A DNA stretch of 64,000 bases from contig NC_060213.1 of NCBI RefSeq assembly GCF_021130785.1, positions 120,347,001 to 120,411,000 of the forward strand, read 5' to 3'. The first letter of the stretch is position 1. Every line of letters starts with the position of its first letter. Below the pieces are notes generated by a model. That model was not told where the DNA came from. It saw nothing but the letters and a program-made list of their open reading frames with translations, and searched no databases. Positions 49,414 through 62,278 of this stretch are shown piece by piece. Both the position numbers and the translations under genes were made by a program. Origin of the DNA: Homalodisca vitripennis. Taxonomy: Eukaryota; Arthropoda; Insecta; Hemiptera; Cicadellidae.

Positions 49414-50350
49414 CCGTAACTTTCAGGCGGGAAGATAAACAATTTTTAATCCTTTTGTATGTCTTATGGAAATTATCTAAGTGCTACTGATTTAAAAGCA
49501 AAAAATACATCCACAAAATATCAATTGCACTTTCTCAAATAACTAATACCCAGCACTCAATGCTCAATTTTCAACAACTATCGTCTAATAATAATTGTAA
49601 CTTTAAATCACACAGCTATGTTTAATAATTAGACAGAGGTAATTTAAAATTACCTGTATAAAACATGTGTTAAAACCTAACAGTAAAATATTATAAACAT
49701 AGGTGCAACTTACCAACTATTGTATTCTCACACACATGGAAATAATCTATTTACACAATTAGATTATAAAATCAATAGTTCTGAATCCACGAGTCCTTTT
49801 ACAGCGAATCTGTCACTGGCTCGTTCAGTTTCTTCTGCACACATTGAGAGAACTTGTAGTAAAGTATAAAGTTTGGCAACTCCCGCTCCTACCCCGTAAC
49901 TTTCAGGCGGGAAGATAAACAATTTTTAAACCTTTTGTATGTCTTATGGAAATTATCTAAGGGCTACTGATTTAAAAACAAAAAATACATCCACAAAATA
50001 TCAATTGCACTTTCTCAAATAACTAATACCCATAACTCAATACTCAATTTTCAACAACTATCGTCTAATAATAATTGTAACTTTAAATCACACAGCTATG
50101 TTTAATAATTAGACAGAGGTAATTTTATACATGTGTTAAACCTAACAGTAAAATATTATAAACATAGGTGCAACTTACCAACTATTGTATTCTCACACAC
50201 ATGGAAATACTGTATTTACACAATTGGTTTGTAAAATCAATAGTTCTGAATCCACGATTGCCACTGGCTCGTTCAGTTGCTTCTGCACATATTGAGAGAA
50301 CTTGTAGTAAAGTAGAAAGTTCGGCAACTCCCGCTTCTATTCCATTTGCC
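49414..50350. repeat. 480-bp tandem direct duplication
   Basis: ccgtaactttcaggcgggaa begins at 49414 and again at 49894, and the following 450-480 bp align with scattered substitutions and small deletions. The copies are clearly diverged, so the duplication is older than the 408-bp one at 15226-16049. The open frame at 50168-50356 lies in the second copy and is not conserved in the first. Confidence 0.95.
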
Positions 50351-50570
50351 GGATGATGTTACACAAGTTGTACTCTAAAAGTAGGCTCCACATTTGAACA
50401 CGATTCTCCGAAGGCAACAAAAGTAATTTCAAAGTCGTTGACTTTCGAGCGTCGTGACTTCTATCTTTATATCGATTCATACTTGGATCAGTTGTTTCCT
50501 AAAATATAACGTTTTAAGTTATTGCATTAGAGCTATCTAGACTATTATATAAGTTAATGTTATATAATCC

Positions 50571-50850
50571 TAGTTTATGTTATCCTGTTGCATTTGTTGT
50601 ACGAATATTCCATTATATGTCATATAAAACGTACAGTTGTAGTTTGGGCAGATGTGTAACTAGAGAGAGTGATAGTTCTTAGTTTATGTTATCCTGTTGC
50701 ATTTGTTGTACGAATATTCCATTATATGTCATATAAAACGTATAGTTGTAACTTGGGCAGATGTGTTACTAGAGAGAGTGATGGTTCTTAGTTTATGTTA
50801 TCCTGTTGCATTTATTGTACGAATATTCCTTTATATGACATAGAAAACCA
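50571..50850. repeat. 109-bp tandem repeat, 2.5 copies
   Basis: gtttatgttatcctgttgca starts at 50573, 50682 and 50791, a spacing of 109 bp. The third copy is cut off after about 60 bp. Confidence 0.95.
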
Positions 50851-52464
50851 AGAAGGGTGAAATTTCACTTGCGCTTATATTGTTTCTATATAAACATAAC
50901 AAGTGTTTCAAAAAGTTAGGAGGATATGGGATATATGCCATTGTCGTATGTTACATAAAGTAGAACACCGCGTTTCAAGGATTGAAATCTATACTCTTCT
51001 TCAAGTGGCAAGTGCCCTAATACATTAAATACGTATAACATAAAAATTTCGAAATTGGACTGTCATTAAAAAGTATTTAAAGGTGGTACCTGACTAGTAT
51101 ACTACCAGCTAGACTGGTGAGAATGAACTAGAGTGATGTCACTGCATAGGAGTTAAGGGCACAAACACACATCAGACCAGAACTAGCGAAGATGAAACAC
51201 TGTCGAGGATATCATTGCAGAATAAACTTTACACAAAGTATAAGTGTTTTGTTAAAACAGCTTAGCAGTAGTTGTTTATAACTTGTATTCAATGCATCTT
51301 GGTTTAAAAATATTTTATTTGCGTTACATAATTTTTAGTTGTATTTTGGTGTTTTGAAGTTTTCTTCGTAGGTATTTATTTATTTTAACTATTTATTATT
51401 TCTAAATAACAAATTTAATAATTATCTGGTTAATAAATGTCTGTTTTTATCAAGTTGTTTAAGAATTAAAACTCATGGAATCAGTTTAACGTCGGGAAAA
51501 GATTTAGAGCAAAATAGCCCTCTTTGGAGTTTAGAACTTAAAACTCACAATCAGAAATGTCCAATCATTTACGATAGCTGGTACCCTTTACTTTAAAACT
51601 CAGTTTTTTTACAGTTTAAAACTAATTTATTATTGAGTAACAGTTTTTAGACTGTCCCCTTTGAATCGGTATGAATTTCTAACCTAGCTCTGAATATTAA
51701 CTTCCTATATTATATTGTAGCTAGACAATTATTTTACAGTAGTTTAATCAAATGTTTTATAAGTATATTAGTTTGTTTCTTAATATGGCTTTTTATCCGT
51801 CACTTTCTTCAGTCATTCTGTCACATTTACAAAATTTTCTGGTACATATGCCTTCTACTCCTGGAGGAATAATCACGATTTTATGTTTTGCTAACTAGTG
51901 AAAATATCCGTGACTCGAACTGTGCTCAAAAAGTTTGTTTTAGTCATCCCATTATAAAATCAACTTTACCTTAAAACCATACATATTTTAACCCCATAAA
52001 TATAATTATCCTTACGATCATTCCAAAACTCGGCAGATTGTGCCGTAAGCTTTACTAGCGAGAATATACTCGAGGCGTTCTACGGCAAGGTAAATGTAGT
52101 GAAAGTGATGTATGAGGGTTTATACTTAAAAATGTGTGCGATCCTCGGTGGTGTTCTCCTTATCCTACACTGGCGTGGTAAATAACAATGAGGCCATTAA
52201 ATACGACGGAACAATATTTTCTGAATAAAATAGTGCGTGGACAGTTATAAATATCTGTAGTAAATAATTAAACAAATCATCAGAAGGTCTGTTTAGTATT
52301 TTCGATTAGCTCGATAGACAACTTTTAAATTTTAAATGGCCAGTAACACAGATTTTTCTTATCGAAGAATAATTTATAGGCCTTTCCAGTTTGTTATTTT
52401 TTTGATGCAGTAACAATACTACTTAGTAAATACACCAGAGAACTGTATTAATTATAACTTTATC
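50851..52464. other. AT-rich sequence without a gene
   Basis: I see no coding region or repeat of note here. Confidence 0.45.
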
Positions 52465-53130
52465 TCTTGACTAGGTGGGAGTTTGACAATTATTGTTGTT
52501 AAAATGTTTACTTTATTTAGTGCACAAGAGAATCGCTTACTTTGGAACCAACTCACAAGTTTATTCTTGGATGGGTCGGTTTCAGACAGTTAGTGATAAG
52601 ACTGGTTTACTTTCTTGAATGCACAAGATAATAACTTACATTAGAATTAACTCCATCACTCACAACTTTTATTCTTGGATGGGTCGGTCTCAGACAGTTA
52701 GTGATAAGACTGGTTTACTTTCTTGAATGCACAAGATAATAACTTACATTAGAATTAACTCCATCACTCACAACTTTTATTCTTGGATGGGTCGGTTTCA
52801 GACAGTTAGTGATAAGACTGGTTTACTTTCTTGAATGCACAAGATAATAACTTACATTAGAATCAACTTCATCACTCACAACTTTGATATCTAGATAGGT
52901 CGGTTTGAGACAGTAGGTAAAAAGTAAAAAACCTTTCGATTTTACTTAATTCCAACAACCATAAGTTTTAGTCTTGGAGTAGAAGGTTGCAGACAATTAG
53001 TGAGTGCTCAAGAAGATAGTTTCCTTTGAAATCATCTCAATTATTCAGAACTATTACTCTTGAATAGGTTGGAGTCTGAAAGTTTGTGATGACATATTTA
53101 CTCTCATTAGAGTAGAAAAGAATCGTTTAC
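52465..53130. repeat. 108-bp tandem array, about 6 copies with diverged edges
   Basis: The core copies share ttcttggatgggtcggt, cagacagttagtgataagac and tgcacaagataataacttac, with starts at about 52564, 52671 and 52780. Copies on both sides are increasingly diverged (gactaggtgggagtttgac; cttgaataggttggagtctg), the pattern expected when exchange homogenises the centre. Confidence 0.9.
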
Positions 53131-56100
53131 TTATTAAATATATAAATAAATCATAACTATGAGGTTTTATCTGCAAATAACAATAACGTCATAAGTATTC
53201 TACTTTAAAAAATATATGATTTTTAATAACACTCTGATGGTTTGCTCTCATGTTCATGGTAACTCTCTCCCTTCGCCACTAGTTTTTTAAATTATTAATG
53301 TCATTCTTTACATGTCTGTCCCAAATACCAAGCCCACAGTGGTGCGATATACTCGGCAGGTTTCTAATACTTTAGTAGGAAATGTGAATCCTTTTTAAGG
53401 TTACGAAGAAATACGGAAAGCCCATTATATAAAATCTGAAATACGTAAAAATGTATTGTAATTTATGACTTTTAGTTGTCTCGATAAATGCCTAATCCCG
53501 TCATGATTTTGTTTTTGGCGAGTTCTTATGTCCTAGAATGATTCTTCTCTACATATTGTATGATACTACGATAGTATATCTACATAACATGCCAATGGCA
53601 CATACATTCATAGCTTGCATAATTCTTATTACATTCTTCAACATAATATTGCGACTTGACATTCAATGGAACGATTATTATAGTAACTATTAATATTTAT
53701 TGAGTGGACTTCAAGTATCACAGCAATTTGAAATGTACACCATCATCGCTATAACTGAAAGCACACAAAGTGATGGAATACTAGCATATTTAACCCATAT
53801 AAACCCAAGATTTGTATATTTCAGACAAAATATGAAAGAATTGGATAACATATAATTGAAAATGCATTGCATCGATTCAGAAATGACGATGTTTGAAGGG
53901 AATTCATATTTCCGAGCACTAAGTGTGGGACCCAGTCAACAATAAATCCCTACATTTCCTCCCGCATGGCAACACTGCCGGATCTGCCGTGACGGAGAGA
54001 ACATTTATAATGTACGTAAGAGTAGTGTTTTTGACACATATTTGATCTGTAACTAGACATTTTAGTTTTATATGACCATATAATATTTTTATTTTTGTAA
54101 AGTTATGGAATTAGGTTGAGCGTTAGCGAATATTTTTACATTGGCCGTATGGGCAACCATGATTGTAACGATATAATATTAAAATAAATACTTTTGCAAA
54201 CAAACCGCATACAATCATATGTGATACATATTAAAAATTTGAAATTTTTGTTCATACAGGAAAACAAAAAAAGAATAGAGTAGAAAATGAATGCTAAAAG
54301 CTGGTGACAAGAATTGGTTTCTGTGCACTCTTGCGTTGTTGTACCTTCTCTAGCTCACCAGAACTCTTATTAATTGAATATTGCTATGAAACCTTACTTT
54401 ATGAACAAAACTTGTAATATAATATGCGGCAAGATATCTCGATAAAGATTTCATCTATCGACTTTAAAGTTCGCATGACACTTAATTTCTTCACAGGTAA
54501 GAATATATCCTGAGATGATGCATGTCCAACCATTTGAATTTTTGACAATCGCAATTGTTAGCTATAATCGCATCTGTTCTTTCCACCTGCTCACAGGACA
54601 TTTCTAGAATTGTATATGTAAGAAATGTTGCATGCAACCCCAGCGAAGTCTGTTACGCGACACGTGGTGTGGTGTACTCTTACCTAGTATTGTTATGTAC
54701 TCTCTTTAGTAAAGTAATCTAGTTTATAAAATCGTAATGTACGTGATGTAACACCTCTCTGGCTCAGTGAGTACAACGTTCCTCGCCTGCACGAATCAGA
54801 TTTAGGATTAAACGAGTTCAGAAATACTTCTAAACTGTTTTGTCACTTTTTCTAACGCTAGAAATTGGTGCGTTCATTATTCCTTGTATACTATAATATT
54901 TAATAACAATAAATTTATAATATAAGAATTTTACATGCATTTTCCAATAAAGCTTATAATTTAATAAATAAGAAGGAAAACATTATTGTGACTTGTGAAA
55001 ACAAAAGAAACCTAATGTGTACGAGTAATACACAACCGAAAAAACATTAAACTACATATCGATGAATGATCAAATACTAAAACAAATAACAAATACATAT
55101 TGTAAAATATCGATTCTCTATATTACAATAACAGGAGTGAGTACAAGGACACAATGTTCAGACCGATATAACAAAGCTACTCAAGGGAAGGTCTGGTGAC
55201 CGAGTTCTATTGAATATTTCAGGCCCCGTGTCGCTCTGACCTCCCTGCGACCAACGCAGTTTATACACCCATATTTATTTGTTATCCTAAAAACTAAAAA
55301 TTGTGTGTACGAATTTATTTTAAATTTATTTTTCAAAGTTTAAAAGTTCACGAATTGTTTTATTATTATTATCAATGGAATGGTTGGTACAGTACTGTAC
55401 TGACTGACCATGGGCAATTAAAGTGAGATAGGCTTACCAGTAGGGGTATTACCCTCACAAAATGCTCAAGGTTTATGAATGGATCCATTGATCACAAGGA
55501 GAGCTTTAGATTATTATTTTTAAATTACGTATTTAAGAAGAAGTTTAACAAATTCCAAGAAAACAAAATTGTTTTAAAGTCATCAATAGCACTGTCAATA
55601 ATTTTAAACGATGTGAGGATGATTTCCTTATTTATTTGTTTTACCTATACACTGCAAATTATAACAATGTTGGACGGTACTGGGTAATTAAACGGAGGTC
55701 ACCCATTCAGTACATGCTGCGGCTGATTAAGTTAGGTAAGTTTACTATAAATACTGTAGAATATGTTTGTTCATCACTTTAATATAGTTTTCAAGTTTAA
55801 GAACGTTAATATCTTGCCGCCGACACGTAGGTCAAATTTAATATAAAAGACACTTTTAATACTTCTACAATATATTAAAAATTTCTTTTTTTATTGAAAC
55901 CTTGTGACTTAATCAGGGATACAACGTAGAAAACCTAGTACAACGTAGAAGGCCAAGGTCATTGTCAAGTTGTCCAGGAATTTCTTTTATCTCACGCTTT
56001 ATGTTGTGATAATTTTACCTCTTTCAAGTATTCGTGATTAGTTACTATCCTCTAGAATTCTTATATCTACTGCTCTGTATATCCCGAAAATAGTTATTTT

Positions 56101-57824
56101 AATCCCTTAGTAGCCTTGATCATTCAACTAACTCTTCACTTTTTTCGGGCTCTTCTCGGCAATGGAAATTTCAACGCTGAAGATAATTCGTTCGGCCCTC
56201 AGCGTGGACTACAGTGTTGCCCCGCGCTAATGGCAACCAACGATAAAATAAAGATAATGGCTGCAGCAACCTGTCAGCTTGGTGCTCGTGGGGGAAACCG
56301 TAGCAATCTGGGCATCAGCTTAGCACGTTCCATACTATGGCTCATCTGTCAACTACGAGGACACTCGCTAATAGCAGAGCAGATATAGCAATAAAATTGT
56401 TCAATTTTAGAAATATGGAAAACACAATCAAATCAAAAGTCGCTGAAAAAAATTTTAAACCCGTTTTCCGTACTCTCCAATGTCTATTACTGGTATAAAC
56501 CTTTGCTTCCGTGACTTTGGATTTGCATTTTAATTTTTATGGATTTAAAAAAGAGCATTGCTATTAATCTAACGAGGCTTTTTATTAAACTGATCAAAAT
56601 AATAAATTATAAGCAACATTGCCGTACAAAGCTTTGTTGGGATTGTGCAGTGGCAGCTTCCGTTACCAGTAGACCTGGTCAGCAAATTATAACTTGAACA
56701 AGTTTCCGGTTTTAAGGAGTACCTCTTAGCGCTTTAGGTGTAGGAGGAGAACTATTGGCGTTGTATCAGTTGTACTTTTTTTATACTATTAAATACGTAC
56801 ATTTATTGACAGTTAAAAGGTGGTTTAACAAATTTCATCTTTAAAATTTTATTAGCGAAGACTCTGAACAAATTTTATGTCCCTTTGTAAAATGGTCTTA
56901 ACGATAAATGATACTTCACTTTGTTGCCTCTTAACAATTCTATCAAAGCACCTACAAAACACACATCCACAAATGTTTATTGTTTATTTTTCTGCACAAG
57001 AAAAAAACAGTAAGTTCTGATAGAATATTAGTAAAGCGTTTATATGCTGTACAAGATTATTGACTACTCACAGGTTTATAAATAAACTAACATAGTGTGT
57101 AAATTACCGAGAACAGCACGGTATTAGAAATGTATCCAGATATAATCTCCTTTTTGTGACCCAATTTGTAAGATCAGGTGACTAAAGCTTTGTGTCATCA
57201 ATTTTGGTAATGCAAACTCTTGAAATTCTAGACACGACTTGCCTTGCTTGAAACGGTATGACAATTTCAGATAAGTTTGAAGACACAAATAACCAATTAC
57301 GCCAGAGCCACTACGTTAAATCGACTAATTGAAAAGTAAACTCGTTCCACTTACTTTTCTGCGGCGGTAGTAAAAACTTTCCCAGTTCCTAAAAGTTCGT
57401 TGCAGAAATAACTTGAGAGTACTTGAGACATCCAACTTTGTAACACCAACTTAAATTTTCTCAATTGCTTTAACAAACATTAAATATTAGAAGGTAGCTA
57501 TTTTGATAACAATAATCAATTATAGTATTAACATACGGGGTAACAACTTACTACAAATAAACTTCTCAAATCTGAGAATGCACTTTCAGTTTGATCGTAA
57601 TAAAAATAAATTAATGTAACGAAAGCATTAAAATATAAAATACATCGAGTTATAAAATTTATAAGAACAGTGGTAAGAACACCTTATTCTGGGATAGGGA
57701 ACTGGAGCGAATATTATATCGCTGCAAGGTCCTTGACGTCAGAGGAGTGCACTTATATGAACTGCATAACTTCAAGTTCAACCCTATATAATCAGTTCTA
57801 GCAAAGAATTATCAAATAAGTACT
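53131..57824. other. AT-rich sequence without a recognisable gene
   Basis: No coding region is recognisable. Points seen: a perfect palindrome gtacagtactgtac near 55387-55400; a less AT-rich frame at 56116-56388 of 90 residues with no known motif; a weak tRNA-like A box (tggctcagtgagtacaacg) near 54762; and a single TGACGTCA-containing site near 57733. Confidence 0.4.
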
Positions 57825-58150
57825 TCTTTTCTTTTACATCTGTACTTCTTGCTTTTTACATAAGTCCCTTTTCATTTTATATCCGTACTTTTTCTTTTAC
57901 TTCCGTACTTTTTTACTTTTTCATTCGTACTACTGTCTATATGCAAACTACTTTCCTTTAATATTCGTATTACTTTCTTTTTACATCCGTACTTCTCTCC
58001 TTTCACTTACTCCGGATTCAATTCCCTTTATCCAGTGCTCTCCTTGTTTCAGGGAAACCCTCTTGTTCCGAGACTGTTCCACTTTTTCACAGCCGCACCT
58101 CTTGTTCTAGTTCCACTCCCTTTGTTTTAGACCAATCCCATTGTAATCAT
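57825..58150. repeat. Pyrimidine-rich degenerate minisatellite, about 20-35 bp units
   Basis: Loosely repeated units of the type tttttacatccgtacttctt and cttttac(t/a)tccgtactttt vary in length and pass into more C-rich units near 58020-58150. It resembles in style, but not in sequence, the block at 22676-23190. Confidence 0.65.
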
Positions 58151-58899
58151 TCTGCGATTCCTCCATCCTTAAGGAATTTGCAGAAATGTTCAAAAGCTAT
58201 ATGTAAAAGTTGTGGTGTTAAGCTAAAATAATAGTGGGTTATTTTACGTGTACTATTTAATTCTGAACTCATATGTTTTAAGGACTAAATCGTAAATGTA
58301 TTCAGATTTACTCTAAACAATCAATAAATTAAAAAAAAAAACAGTTAAATAAGAATAAGGGAGGGTGTGTTAGCAAATCGTTAGTTCTTTCATTAATTTA
58401 ATTGTGGTCCAAACACTTTTCAATAATCTATCGCTACTAACAGGAGTTAATTGGAACCGTCATCACGTAATAACAATAACAACCTAAAAAAATATTTACA
58501 AACAAAAGAGAACTGGAGAGTGGAAATGTCGACACATTTGTACAGATTATAACGAATCTCTTAGCGTGCCCACCAGGTGTGGGTACATTAGTCTCCTACA
58601 CTCAGCTTTGTAAACATCATATTAATTACTGGAGTTTACTTGTGCAAAGGAAAACACACCTGGAGCTCATTTTACCTCTAGAGTTCAAGCAACAGGTCAA
58701 ATAAGTGATAATATCGACTAACTACTTACATTTCAGTCATAAATTACAAAATAGTCCATATATAAATTACATAATTAGTCAGTAGGAAATCTTACATAGC
58801 AGCATAGGTCAATATGCAAATCATTTTAAAGGGCCTATCTAGCAGAGTTTAATGCCGCAAACCGCACTCAAAAAGATTGATCCAGTACAAAATGGACCT
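58151..58899. other. AT-rich sequence without a gene
   Basis: I see nothing here except a poly-A run near 58331-58341. Confidence 0.45.
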
Positions 58900-59085
58900 A
58901 CACTTATTTAAGATTTCCTTCTGACTCCTTGCGGGACGTCCTCATGATATTACAGAAAACTGACAGTTCCTTCAAAAAGTAGAATTTTAGGTGTAGTGTT
59001 GATGTACCAAATCTTGTTGATTTATCTGTTATCGTTCAGAAAATATTATACCTGTGCAGGAATTTATGTACACCCCGTATAAAAC
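58900..59085. mobile_element. Right end of the 4267-5419 inverted-repeat element family
   Basis: taagatttccttc...gatgtaccaa...tatcgttcag...cctgtgca...acaccccgta aligns with 5255-5419 in the same orientation. The other end was not found, so this is a solo end or a strongly decayed copy. Confidence 0.75.
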
Positions 59086-60597
59086 CTGATATATAATTAC
59101 ATTGTGTTATATAAAATGTATTAAAAAGTGTTAGAACTATTTTTGTGTGTAAGGAATCCTTCAGAAAAATACTACTAGTCGATTTTATACCCATATATTA
59201 TTTTTCCATCCTCCAAATATACTAACTTACATCTCAGGCCACGCAGGTTTTGTAATAGATCATGTTACTATATAGATACGCTCTTAAGTTTTCAGTGTTC
59301 CTATTGAATATCACTACTCCTTGTGTGACGTGAATTTTGTTCTCTTAGCTCCGGCGCTTGGGAGTATACTTTCTAGTCTAGACTGCATGCTACTGGGTAC
59401 CAGTTAGGTATCATTTAATCTATAGAGTAGTGTAGTCCATTAGCACACGTTTTAATTTTTTTTTATATATTATTGTTTTTATTCTAAAATTTAAAAAATA
59501 TTTTAGCTTTGAATCCTAGAAACGTATACATAAAAATACAAATGGTAATGAGTTTATGTCTTTCCAGAAATAGCATGAGGGCTTTAATCTACTCATGTAC
59601 TGGTTGAGACGTACAGGGGATCATATTGAGTGGATGGCGATAAATATATCTCTTTTTATCTCTTGAGGGCTTTATCCACTCGCTAAAGTACTGGAGCTTA
59701 CCAGGTGGTGTTGGATATCATAACTGTACAAGTAGTGGTAAAGCCTTCTTAAGAATTAATTAGGATGAGGAAAACAAAGAAACAAACCAAAGAAAGGGAG
59801 AAACAAGCTGAGAAGTCAGTTAGTGCACCTTAATAACGTAAAGCGGTAAAAGTTACAAAGCCGCTAATTAACATTTCAGTGATTTGATGTAGCGTCGTTA
59901 GTTACAACTAAACAATAACAAATTCCTCTCATTTATTAACAAATGAATGTAACAGAGAGAAATATTGAATGGACGAATATGAGAAATATATCTCAATAGA
60001 AAGCCATTAACAGAGACCTTCGAACTCTATTGTCACTGATTTCTTGTCTCGTACTGAAAGACGCAGTGGCTTCATTTACTTTTCTTTTGTTGTCAGAAAA
60101 AGCATTTCAACGACATTTCACATTATAACATTAGTAACTGTGGAGCAGCTGTATTTGTTTCTCTTTCTTTAATCCAATTCTACCTAAATTAAATATAGAT
60201 GTCAGATTAAAACAAATCAATAATAAATCGGTTCATTTATTTAAAAATGTGTCTTGCAATGTTCGTATATTCTGTTTTTTTCGCTTCAGATGTTGCTGTA
60301 TTGTTTCTAAAACCTGTTAGTTACGCTTCCTTGCAGGTGACAGATAGTTAATCAAGTTTTTACCCTTGCCAAACATGTATCAGATTTTTCACTATCTTCG
60401 ATCGACGGAATTTAACTACTAACTTTAATAATGTCAATCAATATTGTTGAATACATTATAGGCTCTCTGTGATAAATTCTGTGATAATTTAATTTATCAC
60501 TTTCTGTTCTTGATCGTTAACAACCTTGTAAGTTGAACCACGCAATGATATAAAACCCAAATTCCAGGAATGATAAAAAACTATGCATAAGAACCAA
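59086..60597. other. AT-rich sequence with a weak two-copy repeat
   Basis: A segment starting gagggcttta...ctcatgtactgg at about 59577 is echoed by gagggctttatccactcgct...gtactgg at about 59665. No coding region is visible. Confidence 0.4.
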
Positions 60598-60715
60598 TCT
60601 ACTCTTACTAATATATAATAAACTACTCTTACTAATACACCTACTAACCTACTCTTACTAATACACCTATTAACCTACTCTTACTAATGTATATATTAAG
60701 CTACTAGTACTAAGG
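60598..60715. repeat. 26-bp tandem repeat, about 4 copies
   Basis: The unit ctactcttactaatacacct(a)ctaac starts at 60599, 60623, 60649 and 60675. Confidence 0.9.
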
Positions 60716-60784
60716 TCCTTACTAACCTATAAAGTGTTGTTTATCCTTACGTGTTAGCTGTGCTTGACACCTACGAAAAAAGGA

Positions 60785-61020
60785 TAAATTACAGTGGGGA
60801 CCACCAGAAAGTGCAGTTGAGGGAGGAGCCTATTTGGCGCGTGACCTTAGAGCAGCCAATGAGGGACTGAGCGACGTTGCCAAACTTGTTCCTCGCTGTA
60901 ATGGCTGCGTGCGGTGCCGGGCGGCAGTTGACGTATTGTGTGGCAACGTCGCGTGGGCCTGCCCATTCTATTGGTCGCCGCCAACTGCATTCTTTCGTGA
61001 TCCCTACTTTAAAACCTCGA
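60785..61020. promoter_or_regulatory. CpG-rich patch with CCAAT boxes, possible promoter
   Basis: In a setting of very low GC, this 230-bp stretch is about half G and C with many CpG dinucleotides (ggcgcgtgac, gtgcggtgccgggcggcag, ggcaacgtcgcgtgggcc). It contains gcagccaatgagg and, inverted, ctattggtcgcc, that is, two CCAAT boxes in opposite orientation about 120 bp apart. A TTTAAAA sequence lies at about 61009. This could be the promoter of an unseen gene or a repeat-borne promoter. The overlapping opposite-strand frames at 60789-61091 have no known domain. Confidence 0.35.
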
Positions 61021-61028
61021 ATCGTGGT

Positions 61029-61235
61029 GTTATAATTATGTAAGATATAACGATGGCCACTATGCTGCCAGGACTGGCACATCAGAGACATAAGTATTCA
61101 TGAATACATCAACCATCAATCAACGAAACTTAGAGTTATAATTATGTAAGATATAACTATGGCCGCTATGCTGCCAGGACTGGCACAAAAGGGACTTAAC
61201 TGTTGATGCATACATCAACCATCAATCCGGATGAA
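61029..61235. repeat. Two-copy tandem repeat, 106 bp
   Basis: gttataattatgtaagatat starts at 61029 and 61135, followed in both copies by atgctgccaggactggcaca and acatcaaccatcaatc. It lies directly beside the CpG-rich patch. Confidence 0.9.
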
Positions 61236-61719
61236 ATTTAAATTGAAGGATAAAGAGTTATTTTAAAAAAATTAATAATATACATAAATAATGTAAGAGA
61301 TGTAAAAGAAGAAAGGTGTCAGATATTTATTGTTAATAGTCTAAATGTGCCAGAGTGATTTGAATTTTCCAGTGGAATAAACAGATGACCTTAAATTCGG
61401 TCATAGTATTTTTCGACGACTACAACTTTGAATAATATCTGTGCCACATTTGGTTACAAAACGAATGTGCTGGTTAACCGCCAAAGACCTTTGTAAGGGT
61501 GAATTAAAAAAAAATCTCAGTCCTTCATGGTTTACTACTCTAAAAGTAATAATTAACAAATCGCAATTTAAATCACAAGCATTTTTAGTCGTTTTACGTC
61601 CATTTTCTATTTTTTCGTTTATCAACACAAATGAAACATGTAATAGAAATGTTGACAACGCTTTCAAAATGAAAAATATTTTTCTTATTTTAGAAAACAT
61701 TTTTTTAAAGAAAGGGTAA
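61236..61719. other. AT-rich sequence ahead of the Ty3/Gypsy element
   Basis: A 92-residue plus-strand frame (61441-61719) is in phase with gag but separated from it by a stop at 61717-61719, and it does not look like gag. There is no LTR or primer-binding site here. Base composition changes sharply near 61715. Confidence 0.45.
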
Positions 61720-62226
61720 CAGAGGGGTGGTACCCTGGATGATTTTCATAGGGAGGCATTGGATTTCTTTGTTCCTGGTCCGTTGAGGGAACGTCTCCGT
61801 GTGGAGAAATTCTTTAGGCCTCAGGGCAACGGAGAGAGTTTGGCTAAGTTTGTGGCCGAGGTGAGGGACACTGATAGGGTTTTAAGGCTCAATATCCCCG
61901 AAAGTACTGTGGTCACCACCATTCTTGAAGGTCTCAATCCTGAAGAGAGGTCCCGTCTGGCTTTTGCTGGTCGCCCTTCCACCTTTTCTGAACTGGACCG
62001 TCTGAGCATTGCTTCGCGCAGCGTGCAGTTTGCTGACCGGCAGAGGGCGGAGAGGAACAATCATCGTTCCATCCAGCCCTCCAGGGCTGTCACGGCCGTA
62101 CAGAATCCCGTAGATGGGCCACACCACTCAGGTGGGCTTCGTCTACCCATCTGCTATGCCTGTGGTGAACGAGGTCATACTCGTCGGGAGTGTCCTAGGA
62201 GATATCGCACTGGTCCAAAAAACTAG
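61720..62226 (+). pseudogene. gag: gag fragment of a Ty3/Gypsy element
   Basis: Gag forms the particle that packages the element's RNA. The frame is open from just after the stop at 61717-61719 to the stop at 62224-62226. It contains the capsid-like stretch VPGPLRERLRVEKFF, GESLAKFVAEVRDTDRVLRL and EGLNPEERSRLAFAGRPSTF, then a basic linker and one CCHC zinc knuckle, CYACGERGHTRREC (about 62152-62193), the nucleic-acid-binding end of nucleocapsid. The N-terminal part of gag is missing. The sequence after the stop stays open in another frame to about 62310 with a lysine-rich stretch, which suggests further frame damage between gag and pol. It could only act as a decayed remnant. Confidence 0.9.
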
Positions 62227-62278
62227 ATCAAAGGGGGGTTTTATCTGAAGTTCCCCCGAGGTCTAAGAAAAAATTTAA

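Noticed and set aside
54755..54840. tRNA-like stretch with an A-box-like tggctcagtgagtacaacg
   Set aside because: The B box is poor and no cloverleaf can be drawn. At most it is a decayed SINE promoter.
56116..56388. 90-codon frame in a less AT-rich patch
   Set aside because: There are no recognised motif and no splice or repeat context to support a gene.
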